From the NCBI GenBank assembly GCA_944390315.1, contig CALXPO010000015.1:1-40822 (forward strand): a DNA stretch of 40,822 bases, given 5' to 3'. This document shows, in pieces, positions 34,696 to 40,822 of this stretch. The stretch comes from an uncultured Alphaproteobacteria bacterium (GTDB lineage Bacteria; Pseudomonadota; Alphaproteobacteria; RF32; CAG-239). The notes below the pieces were generated by a model. The model was not told the DNA's origin and searched no databases. It was given only the letters and a program-made list of their open reading frames with translations. The translations under genes were made by a program, and so were the position numbers. Numbering within the stretch: the stretch's first letter is position 1; every line of letters begins with the position of its first letter.

Positions 34696-34944
34696 TTAAT
34701 TTTCAGAATTTTTAAAAGGATTATTAAAAATATTATTTTTTTTCATTTTACGTACTTTTTTAATACGTGCCGCCATACGCTCTTCCATGCCTTCCAACGA
34801 TTCTGAAGGGGAAAAACGGGAATGAAACTCATACCCTGAAACCGCAACAGGTTCAACGACATCCGTCAGATTATCCTGCACTTCCGCAGAAATAACTTCA
34901 GATGCTTCGGATATTTTATCATTACGCTGCTTCTTTTTCATCAT
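34696..34944 (-). CDS. Small basic protein coupled to rpoH, unknown function
   Basis: The 82-residue protein starts with Met-Met-Lys-Lys-Lys, has an acidic middle and ends in a basic helix (ERMAARIKKVRKMKKNN). The ATG-ATG lies inside the last codons of rpoH (23-base overlap) and the stop is six bases before prmC, so it fits a continuous operon. There is no signal peptide or membrane segment. I do not recognise a family. The tight packing is the main evidence that it is real. Confidence 0.6.
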   Translation of the reverse strand: MMKKKQRNDKISEASEVISAEVQDNLTDVVEPVAVSGYEFHSRFSPSESLEGMEERMAARIKKVRKMKKNNIFNNPFKNSEN

Positions 34945-35839
34945 CTTTAGACATTTCCTGTTTTACCAGAGCGGACAAATGGTCAAAAGCCTTTTTTTCA
35001 ATTTGACGTACGCGCTCCCGACTTATATTAAATTCGACACCTATATCTTCAAGTGTTTTTGGATTCTCTGTAAGCATGCGCTGTTTGATAATATAGGCCT
35101 CACGTTCCGGCAGTTGTTGGAGACAATGTTGCAACATTTGATGTTTATGAGCTGCTTCTTGCTTACAAGCGAGCGCCGTCTCAATATTTTGCCGCTTATC
35201 GACCAGCATATCTATTTTTTCGCGTTCATCATCATCTGCACGAACAGTCACATTAAGCGAGGTATCTCCGCCTAAACGTTGATTCATTTCGATAACATCT
35301 TTTTCATCAACGACCAATTCATTTGCAATTTGTTTAACCACACTTGGCTCCAATTCTTTATTTTCATAGATTCCAAGTTTAGCTTTTATGCGCCGCAAAT
35401 TATAGAATAACTTTTTCTGAGCCGCAACCGTACCTATCTTAACCAAAGACCAAGATCTCAAAATAAAATCGTTAATAGCGGCTTTTATCCACCAAATGGC
35501 ATAAGTTGACAAACGTACTTTTTTCTGCTGGTCAAATTTTTTAACAGCCTGCATAAGCCCCAAATTAGCTTCAGAAATTAAATCTGCCAAAGGTAAACCA
35601 TAATGACGATAAGTCATGGCAATTTTGGCGGCCAAACGCAAATGAGAAACCACCAATCGATGAGCTGCTTCCAAATTGTGATTCTTTTGAAAATCATTAA
35701 TTAAGGCTTGTTCTTCTTCTTCGCTTAAAACAGGAAAAGACTTTATCTGTTCCAGATAAGGCAACAACCCGTTATTGCCAATAACAGCAGGCAATTGAGG
35801 TTTAGAATTGACAACGACAACAGAAGACCCTTTAGCCAT
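34922..35839 (-). CDS. rpoH: RNA polymerase heat-shock sigma factor RpoH (sigma-32)
   Basis: The 305-residue protein has region 1.2 (YLEQIKSFPVLSEEEEQAL), region 2 (DLISEANLGLMQAVKKFD) and a core with STYAIWWIKAAINDFILRSW. The RpoH box is QKKLFYNLRRIK, which separates it from RpoD. Region 4 ends with a helix-turn-helix (TLEDIGVEFNISRERVRQIEKKA). The start is the ATG at 35839, which has GGTGAG four bases upstream. The in-frame ATG at 35851 is too close to its AAGG to be used. It is expected to drive chaperone and protease genes, possibly including hflKC and degP here. It has its own promoter. Confidence 0.95.
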   Translation of the reverse strand: MAKGSSVVVVNSKPQLPAVIGNNGLLPYLEQIKSFPVLSEEEEQALINDFQKNHNLEAAHRLVVSHLRLAAKIAMTYRHYGLPLADLISEANLGLMQAVKKFDQQKKVRLSTYAIWWIKAAINDFILRSWSLVKIGTVAAQKKLFYNLRRIKAKLGIYENKELEPSVVKQIANELVVDEKDVIEMNQRLGGDTSLNVTVRADDDEREKIDMLVDKRQNIETALACKQEAAHKHQMLQHCLQQLPEREAYIIKQRMLTENPKTLEDIGVEFNISRERVRQIEKKAFDHLSALVKQEMSKDDEKEAA

Positions 35840-35885
35840 AAAGCTCACCATCCTTCAATTACAGAACTTTAATCACAGGAAAGTG

Positions 35886-35913
35886 ATTATACACTTTTTT
35901 TTATAATTTTCAA
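35886..35913 (-). promoter_or_regulatory. Sigma-70-type promoter of rpoH
   Basis: On the minus strand a TTGAAA -35 (35908-35913) and a perfect TATAAT -10 (35886-35891) are 16 bp apart. The -10 box forms the loop of an AAAGTG/CACTTT palindrome (35880-35897). The expected start is near 35879, about 40 nt before the ATG. Confidence 0.7.
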
Positions 35914-35964
35914 TCAAATTTAATTCTATTTATTATTAAAGAAAAAATAAGGTTATAATAAAGA

Positions 35965-36462
35965 CTACGATTTTTGTTCCATATAAACTGAAAATTCGGT
36001 ATTTGACGGAGCAAAATTTATAATCTGAACTTTGATTCTGTCTTCATCGGGATATATCAGCAAATAAATATCATTTCCAATATTACGACATAACCGAATA
36101 TTATTGTCATTAAGATGATAATTAACTTTTGCCATAACCAGTTCTTTGGCAACATTATAATTATTGTCATGATTAAAACCGAGAACAGGTTCTTCTATGA
36201 AATTTTTCAAATTTTTAATAATCAGAGCCTGCTCTCGGCGTCCGACAATACTGTTTGACGGGTTAGCTTTTTGATATTCTTGTATTTTGGCGCTTACCAG
36301 CTCTAGCATCAAAGCATTATTGCATTCCGGCAATTTTTCTTTTGATGCAACCGACACTTCTTTGGGAGAAGATATCACAACATTAATTTCATTCTCCTCA
36401 ACCTGAGCCTGAGCCGAAAAACTAAAAATAGCCGCAACCAAAATCAGAATAGTTTTTATCAT
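35965..36462 (-). CDS. Secreted protein of unknown function
   Basis: The 165-residue protein has a clear signal peptide (MIKTILILVAAIFSFSAQAQ, cleavage after Ala-Gln-Ala). The mature part has only two Cys (in PECNNAL and RLCRNIG), which could form a disulfide, and a mix of helix and strand. GGAG lies about six bases before the ATG. It begins eight bases after asnS on the same strand and is probably cotranscribed. I do not recognise a family. Confidence 0.75.
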   Translation of the reverse strand: MIKTILILVAAIFSFSAQAQVEENEINVVISSPKEVSVASKEKLPECNNALMLELVSAKIQEYQKANPSNSIVGRREQALIIKNLKNFIEEPVLGFNHDNNYNVAKELVMAKVNYHLNDNNIRLCRNIGNDIYLLIYPDEDRIKVQIINFAPSNTEFSVYMEQKS

Positions 36463-36470
36463 ATTATCTC

Positions 36471-37859
36471 CTAAAAGCTAACAGATTTAGGCGTTCTCGG
36501 GAAAGGAATAACATCACGAATATTGCCGATACCGGTAACAAGCAACATCATTCTTTCAAAGCCCAAACCAAATCCGGCATGAGGAACAGTGCCATAGCGG
36601 CGAGAATCCAAATACCATTCATAATCGGCCTCTTTCATTCCCATTTCTTCAATACGTTTCAGCAAGACATCAAATCTTTCCTCACGTTGAGAACCGCCGA
36701 TAAGTTCGCCGATACCGGGAACCAGAACATCCATGGCGGCAACAGTTTTACCGTCATCATTCAACCGCATATAAAAAGCCTTTATTTCTTTTGGATAGTC
36801 ACGCACGATAACCGGACGTTTGAAATATTTCTCAGCCAAAAAGCGTTCATGTTCCGTCTGCAAGTCGACCCCATATTCGGGCTTATATTCAAATTTTTCG
36901 CCGGAATTCTTCATAATTTCAATGGCTTCTGTATACGTAATCCGAGCAAAGTCATTGTTAACAATTGTTTCCAAAGTATCTTTTAAGCCGGGAGCTACAA
37001 ATTTTTCAAACAATTCCAAATCTTCGGCACAATTCTCCATAATATATTTGACGCAATAGCGAACCATATCCTCTGCCAAATTCATGTCATCGGTCAAATC
37101 GGCAAATGCCATTTCCGGTTCAATCATCCAAAATTCGGCCGCATGTCTGGTGGTATTGGAATTTTCGGCTCTGAAAGTAGGACCGAATGTATAAATATCG
37201 CCGAGAGCCGTTGCATACATTTCACCGTTCAATTGTCCCGAAACAGTCAAACGAGCTTCTTTGCCAAAAAAGTCTTGAGAATAGTCAACTTTACCGTCGG
37301 GAGTCTTCGGTACATTATTTAAATCAAGCGTTGTAACCTGAAACATTTCCCCTGCACCCTCGCAGTCAGAAGCCGTAATAATCGGTGTATGGACATAACG
37401 AAATCCGCGTTCATGGAAAAATTTGTGAATCGCGTAGGACAATTCGGAACGAATTCTGAAAGCCGCACCATATTTATTAGTACGGGGACGCAAATGGGCA
37501 ATTGTGCGCAAATACTCATCCGTATGCTTTTTCTTTTGCAAAGGATAAGTATCGTCGGCATAACCGTAAACTTCAATATTTTCGGCCTTAATTTCGTATT
37601 TTTGATTACCGCCCTGAGATTCGACCAAAGCACCGCTGACAGCTACGGAAGAACCGGTTGTCAGTTTTTTGACATCTTCATAATTGGGCAAATTATCAGC
37701 AGCTATCACTTGAATATTTTTCAAACACGAACCGTCATTAACTTCAATAAACGAAAAATCTTTTGCGTCACGACGTGTTCTGACCCAACCTTTTACCAAA
37801 ACTTCGGGTAAAGGTTTATCCGAAGATAACAATTTTACAACCTTAGTTCTTTCTACCAT
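36471..37859 (-). CDS. asnS: Asparaginyl-tRNA synthetase
   Basis: This is a class IIb synthetase charging tRNA-Asn. The 462-residue protein has an N-terminal OB-fold anticodon-binding domain ([23 protein letters not shown]). Motif 1 lies around [20 protein letters not shown], motif 2 is [25 protein letters not shown] and motif 3 is [15 protein letters not shown]. The NSNT/RH block marks it as AsnRS rather than AspRS. The longest frame begins 27 codons earlier. The ATG at 37859 has AGGA about eight bases upstream and matches the family N-terminus. A tRNA-Asn charging enzyme is not universal in alphaproteobacteria, many of which use Asp-tRNA amidation. Confidence 0.95.
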   Translation of the reverse strand: MVERTKVVKLLSSDKPLPEVLVKGWVRTRRDAKDFSFIEVNDGSCLKNIQVIAADNLPNYEDVKKLTTGSSVAVSGALVESQGGNQKYEIKAENIEVYGYADDTYPLQKKKHTDEYLRTIAHLRPRTNKYGAAFRIRSELSYAIHKFFHERGFRYVHTPIITASDCEGAGEMFQVTTLDLNNVPKTPDGKVDYSQDFFGKEARLTVSGQLNGEMYATALGDIYTFGPTFRAENSNTTRHAAEFWMIEPEMAFADLTDDMNLAEDMVRYCVKYIMENCAEDLELFEKFVAPGLKDTLETIVNNDFARITYTEAIEIMKNSGEKFEYKPEYGVDLQTEHERFLAEKYFKRPVIVRDYPKEIKAFYMRLNDDGKTVAAMDVLVPGIGELIGGSQREERFDVLLKRIEEMGMKEADYEWYLDSRRYGTVPHAGFGLGFERMMLLVTGIGNIRDVIPFPRTPKSVSF

Positions 37860-37933
37860 TGTTTTATTCCTGTTAAAGTTATTTTTTTGAACTGAATATA
37901 TAACACTAAACTTAATTTGGCAATAGTCAGAGA

Positions 37934-37961
37934 TTGACAAAATACAATCTGTAGATAATAT
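37934..37961 (+). promoter_or_regulatory. Sigma-70-type promoter of the slyB-like gene
   Basis: A perfect TTGACA (37934-37939) and a TAATAT (37956-37961) are 16 bp apart, about 42 bp upstream of the ATG at 38003. It lies in the gap between divergent asnS and the lipoprotein gene. Confidence 0.7.
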
Positions 37962-38002
37962 GGATATTAGTTAAAAGAACAAATGAGCAATGGAGATTAT
38001 TT

Positions 38003-38476
38003 ATGAAAAAATTTGTAATGTTTTTGTTGTTGCCTCTTGCTTTGATAACGGCCGGTTGCGCTTCCCAAATCGGTGCCAACCAATATGATTCGGCTGCCGT
38101 CGGTTCCGTAAACAGAGCTTTGACGGGAACAATTGTTTCGGTACGTCAAATCACGGTTGCCGACAGTGACAATTCTTTGGGCACTACTGTCGGCGGTTTG
38201 GCCGGCGGTGTTGCCGGTTCACAAATCGGAAAAGGTTCAACCGCAGCTGTTTTGGGAGCTGTCGGCGGTGCTCTTGTCGGCGGTGCTGCCGGCAACTTGG
38301 CTCAACGCGGTTTATCCAAACAGAGCGGCTATGAATATGTTGTTCAAATCGACGGCGGCGGATTAGTTACCGTCACCCAAGGAAGCGATGTTTTGATGGC
38401 CGTCGGTCAACGCTGCATGGTTCTATACGGCAGTGGTTCCGATCGTGCCCGCGTCATTCCCTACAACGGAAGATAA
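38003..38476 (+). CDS. slyB: SlyB-like outer-membrane lipoprotein with glycine zipper
   Basis: The 157-residue lipoprotein has lipobox LITAGC (Cys19). The conserved VNRALTGTIVSVRQITV block of the SlyB/PcpC family follows, then a glycine zipper (VGGLAGGVAGSQIGKG and AVLGAVGGALVGGAAGNLA) and a C-terminal beta segment (YEYVVQIDGGGLVTVTQ to GQRCMVLYGSG). SlyB-type proteins stabilise the outer membrane under stress. GGAG lies seven bases before the ATG. The next gene starts two bases after the stop. Confidence 0.9.
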   Translation: MKKFVMFLLLPLALITAGCASQIGANQYDSAAVGSVNRALTGTIVSVRQITVADSDNSLGTTVGGLAGGVAGSQIGKGSTAAVLGAVGGALVGGAAGNLAQRGLSKQSGYEYVVQIDGGGLVTVTQGSDVLMAVGQRCMVLYGSGSDRARVIPYNGR

Positions 38477-38478
38477 AA

Positions 38479-39456
38479 ATGACTGAGCGTTTTAATCAAG
38501 CTCTCAGCACCTTAAAAAACACCGATTGGGCGGCGTCAGTTGATGATGCCGCTCAGTCTGTTTTGGAAGAATATGTCTTTTCGGCACCTCATATGAGCGG
38601 CAAAAACTTTGAACTGTTTTGCGATGTCTTTGCAAAATATATTGTTCACAATTCCGGAAGTGATTTTTATCCTGCAGAAATTGCTTTATCCAGACATTCC
38701 CATGAAACACTTTTAAACCAGCCCGAGTTATTTGACGAAATCAATCAACAACTTTTCAAAGGTGATACATCTGGAATAATCCAACTAATCAGGACAATCG
38801 GCGATTCTTGCAGTCGTACTGCTTGCCTTCCGACAAACTTAGGAAATAAATTAAGCGATTTCTTTTCTAAACAAGTATGGCACCATTCTTTCTCACTTCA
38901 AGATATTCAACTTGTCCAAAAATCTCTAACGACCGAATATCCTAATGTACAACTTAGCCGCATATTTCATACACTCTCTGCCAATATAGAATCTATTAAA
39001 AAACAAAAAATTAAACGTGATATTAACCAACTTAACGATTGGGCCTTCCGTTTTGAGAGTAACGATTTACTGAAAAAACTATCTTTTCGCAATACATATA
39101 TAAATTTAGCATATGAATTGTTGGTACGCGAGCATGATATAAAAAATATTTTTCCCGAAAAATATTACCAAAATCATCGACAGATTATTCAAAAGAAGAT
39201 AAAAGAGCTCACCGGAACTTTTGATTGCAAAGGTAAACAAATTTGCAGGAAATATGCTCTGAATAAGGTTTATAAATCAACTGCCACACAAGATACCTTT
39301 AAACTTGAATCAGTCATCCATGCTTTGGATCATTACCGAAATGAAATCTTTTTTGATGATTGTAAAACAATTTTAACAGCACTGGAAGGTGGTCGGAAAT
39401 ATCGCGAAGTCAAAATTCCATACAAAATTTTGTCACAAAATCAGCTTCAAAAGTAA
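38479..39456 (+). CDS. Protein of unknown function downstream of slyB
   Basis: The 325-residue protein is predicted soluble and largely helical, with no signal peptide. It carries a scatter of Cys and His (IGDSCSRTACLP, KGKQICRKYAL, FDDCKTIL) that does not form a motif I know. It begins two bases after the slyB stop, so it is probably cotranscribed and coupled. The composition (Asn/Lys/Ile-rich in the second half) becomes more AT-rich than slyB. I do not recognise a family. Confidence 0.7.
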   Translation: MTERFNQALSTLKNTDWAASVDDAAQSVLEEYVFSAPHMSGKNFELFCDVFAKYIVHNSGSDFYPAEIALSRHSHETLLNQPELFDEINQQLFKGDTSGIIQLIRTIGDSCSRTACLPTNLGNKLSDFFSKQVWHHSFSLQDIQLVQKSLTTEYPNVQLSRIFHTLSANIESIKKQKIKRDINQLNDWAFRFESNDLLKKLSFRNTYINLAYELLVREHDIKNIFPEKYYQNHRQIIQKKIKELTGTFDCKGKQICRKYALNKVYKSTATQDTFKLESVIHALDHYRNEIFFDDCKTILTALEGGRKYREVKIPYKILSQNQLQK

Positions 39457-39538
39457 ATATATACAATAAGTTAGACAAAGACAAAAAAAGTTAGATTTGA
39501 TTCTTCAAAAAAAATACATTTATTCAAAAAAAAAATAC

Positions 39539-39567
39539 TTGACCTTTGTTTTTTTTATCTGTATATA
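39539..39567 (+). promoter_or_regulatory. Promoter of tRNA-Glu
   Basis: TTGACC (39539-39544) and TATATA (39562-39567) are separated by exactly 17 bp. The tRNA starts 16 bp after the -10 box, as expected for a short leader. Confidence 0.8.
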
Positions 39568-39583
39568 TGCACTCAGCCATGAT

Positions 39584-39658
39584 GACCCCATCGTCTAGCG
39601 GTTAGGACATCACCCTTTCACGGTGGTAACACGAGTTCAAGTCTCGTTGGGGTCGCCA
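39584..39658 (+). tRNA. tRNA-Glu (UUC)
   Basis: The 75-nt gene forms a full cloverleaf. The acceptor stem GACCCCA pairs with TGGGGTC, the anticodon loop CTTTCAC carries anticodon TTC, and the T arm is ACGAG/TTCAAGT/CTCGT. The 3' CCA is encoded. A terminator hairpin follows at 39666. Confidence 0.97.
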
Positions 39659-39830
39659 ATTCCGAGCCTGTTCAGCAAGAACGGGCTTTTTTTATTTTGA
39701 ATTTAGACTTTTTACTCCCCTTAACCGCTCAAAATATTTTTTCGCGGACGAGACTATCCAATTCCGACTAATGACTTGCCTCGCGGCGTCTAACTTGCTT
39801 GCAAGTCAAAGTCTCATTGCTGGGCTCGTA
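39650..39830 (+). repeat. Tandem duplication downstream of tRNA-Glu, copy 1
   Basis: This 181-bp unit starts inside the tRNA 3' end (GGGTCGCCA) and ends at GCTGGGCTCGTA. It contains the tRNA terminator and a nested structure: GAGACT (39750-39755) pairs with AGTCTC (39810-39815) around GACTTGC (39773-39779) with GCAAGTC (39801-39807). The second copy differs at four positions. Confidence 0.95.
39666..39693 (+). terminator. Intrinsic terminator of tRNA-Glu
   Basis: GCCTGTTC (39666-39673) pairs with GAACGGGC (39679-39686) over AGCAA and is followed by seven T. Confidence 0.92.
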
Positions 39831-39857
39831 AAAAACACCGCTACTCCGGTGTTTTTT
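39830..39857. terminator. Hairpin between the two duplicated units
   Basis: AAAAAACACCG (39830-39840) pairs with CGGTGTTTTTT (39847-39857), giving a bidirectional terminator shape. It sits in the 41-bp spacer between the duplicated units. Confidence 0.75.
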
Positions 39858-39871
39858 ACTTCACAGCATTA

Positions 39872-40053
39872 GGGTCGCCAATTCCGAGCCTGTTCAGCAA
39901 GAACGGGCTTTTTTTTATCTTGAATTTGGACTTTTTACTCCCCTTAACCACTCAAAATATTTTTTCGCGGACGAGACTATCCAATTCCGACTAATGACTT
40001 GCCTCGCGGCGTCTAACTTGCTTGCAAGTCAAAGTCTCATTGCTGGGCTCGTA
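39872..40053 (+). repeat. Tandem duplication downstream of tRNA-Glu, copy 2
   Basis: This 182-bp unit is the second copy. It begins with the last nine bases of the tRNA (GGGTCGCCA) but has no tRNA body before it. It differs from copy 1 by one extra T in the terminator tract and three substitutions. The terminator hairpin is repeated at 39888-39908. Confidence 0.95.
39888..39916 (+). terminator. Duplicated terminator hairpin
   Basis: This is the second copy of the tRNA-Glu terminator: an identical stem and loop (39888-39908) followed by eight T. No gene lies directly upstream of it. Confidence 0.8.
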
Positions 40054-40109
40054 TTAATATTCAAAATATTGGTTCGTAGTATTTGTCTATCAGCATAAAA
40101 TATTTTCAA

Positions 40110-40256
40110 TTGAAAGTTATCAACAGGTTTGTGCAAAAGTTGTAGACAAGAGCGACGTTTTGTGATATATATTTTTTCTATGATGGGAAGAGTGTCGATA
40201 GCTGTTCTCATCATTTTTTATGTCCAAAGAGTCATACGAGTTATGGCTCTTTTTTT
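40110..40256 (+). ncRNA. Possible small RNA ending in two terminator hairpins
   Basis: No open frame explains two consecutive terminator-like hairpins here. The first is GATGGGAAGAG (40182-40192) with CTGTTCTCATC (40202-40212), one mismatch and one G-U pair, followed by six T. The second is AGAGTCATA (40228-40236) with TATGGCTCT (40242-40250), followed by six T. A short transcript from upstream would account for them. I found no promoter at standard spacing, and the 5' end given is arbitrary. It could instead be the leader of the gene starting at 40290. Confidence 0.25.
40228..40256 (+). terminator. Intrinsic terminator upstream of the last gene
   Basis: A 9-bp stem AGAGTCATA/TATGGCTCT with one G-U pair is followed by six T (40251-40256). 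It lies about 34 nt before the ATG at 40290, so it could act as an attenuator or end an upstream transcript. Confidence 0.7.
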
Positions 40257-40289
40257 GTTTTAAATTCTTTGTTTATGAAAGGATAAAAA

Positions 40290-40822
40290 ATGAGCTTTTT
40301 TAAGAATTACAGAACACCGTTCGGCTATGTTGCCGACGGCAATCAAGTTGATGCTTACGGTGTCGACCACAGCGGATTTTCAACACGCGATGAAGTGGAA
40401 TATCAATTTGCCCGTCAGGAACGAGAAAAACAAATGGCTGAGAAGTTAAAACAACAAGGGATTGAGCCGGAGAACTATCCTCAATTAGGCACTACCTTTT
40501 GGGGCAACAATCCCGAAAATAACTATGGTTTCGGAAATTCGAACATTTCGGCTAATATCGAAAATAAACAAAACCAAACACCTCTGCCTAATGTTGAAAA
40601 TATAAATCAAGGTATTGGTATAAATAATAATCCTACCGTCTCTGCTCCTTTTCAAGTCGGAACGAACAGTTTTCTAAATGCTTCTCCTTATGGTAAAACG
40701 ATGTTTCCTTATAACGATAGCAATAAATCATCAGAACAACTCAATGAGCAGAATCAATACATAAATTCCGCCTTATTCCCAAAATCCATGGCTAATGATA
40801 ATATGTCTTATAAAGTGGCTCA
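40290..40822 (+). CDS. Asn/Gln-rich protein of unknown function (3' end outside the window)
   Basis: The frame is open from the ATG at 40290 to the window edge, 177 full codons. GAAAGGA lies about six bases before the ATG. The N-terminus (SFFKNYRTPFGYVADGNQVD, then YGVDHSGFSTRDEVEYQFARQ) looks ordered. From about residue 60 the sequence is rich in Asn, Gln, Ser and Pro with no fixed repeat (WGNNPENNYGFGNSN). There is no signal peptide. I do not recognise a family. Its place just beyond a duplicated tRNA 3' end makes it worth checking whether it belongs to an integrated element. Confidence 0.75.
   Translation, partial: MSFFKNYRTPFGYVADGNQVDAYGVDHSGFSTRDEVEYQFARQEREKQMAEKLKQQGIEPENYPQLGTTFWGNNPENNYGFGNSNISANIENKQNQTPLPNVENINQGIGINNNPTVSAPFQVGTNSFLNASPYGKTMFPYNDSNKSSEQLNEQNQYINSALFPKSMANDNMSYKVA

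Noticed and set aside
39859..39880. A second tRNA-Glu at the start of duplicated copy 2
   Set aside because: Only the last nine tRNA bases are present; the sequence before them is a terminator hairpin and cannot form a cloverleaf.
40118..40128. DnaA-box-like TTATCAACA
   Set aside because: It is a single site with one mismatch to TTATCCACA, with no cluster, no AT-rich unwinding element pattern and no dnaA or dnaN nearby.

Overview
The window is a chromosomal piece of a low-GC, Gram-negative alphaproteobacterium, probably host- or gut-associated. The taxonomic call rests on gene content and order: amidase, PBP1a and prfB in one block next to a divergent rne; an RNase E whose S1 domain carries a long acidic insertion; hflK-hflC-degP followed by holC; and a DUF4167 protein beside prmC. 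I could run no database search, so genus-level placement is open.

Layout from left to right. (1) 1-3242: the 5' end of an unidentified minus-strand gene, then gyrA. (2) 3846-10812: three minus-strand genes that look imported from Bacteroidota. They are two large paralogous lipoproteins, with four and two copies of a ~180-residue module, flanking a small outer-membrane beta-barrel protein. (3) 11234-13509: an MlaC-type phospholipid carrier divergent from an AapJ-like amino-acid-binding protein, then a small HAD-like protein. (4) 13496-21638: an envelope and translation block (AsmA/DUF3971 protein, RF2 with its programmed +1 frameshift, PBP1a, AmiC-type amidase). (5) 21639-26089: a long structured leader, rne, and an overlapping M48 metalloprotease with TPRs. 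(6) 26263-31723: mrp divergent from hflK-hflC-degP-holC and a VanX-type dipeptidase. (7) 31932-37859: a metallophosphoesterase, DUF4167, prmC, a small unknown gene, rpoH, a secreted unknown and asnS. (8) 38003-40822: a SlyB-like lipoprotein, an unknown gene, tRNA-Glu with a tandem ~182-bp duplication downstream, and the start of an Asn/Gln-rich protein.

Two things stand out beyond ordinary gene content. One is an intergenic repeat family of ~130 bp with five consecutive hairpins (six copies at about 198, 3503, 3574, 7521, 26091 and 31720). All copies are in the same orientation, and five of the six sit directly beside the intrinsic terminator of a minus-strand gene. Several arm changes keep the pairing. 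In one case the repeat supplies the stop codon of the neighbouring gene. The other is the Bacteroidota-like lipoprotein/OMP island, whose two lipoproteins differ by whole module units.

Many of the housekeeping genes concern the cell envelope and protein quality control: HflKC, DegP, the M48 protease, RpoH, MlaC, AsmA-like, PBP1a, amidase and D-Ala-D-Ala dipeptidase. Most of these gene calls are firm. The repeat elements, the rne leader and the tRNA-Glu downstream duplication are the regions least explained by known features.
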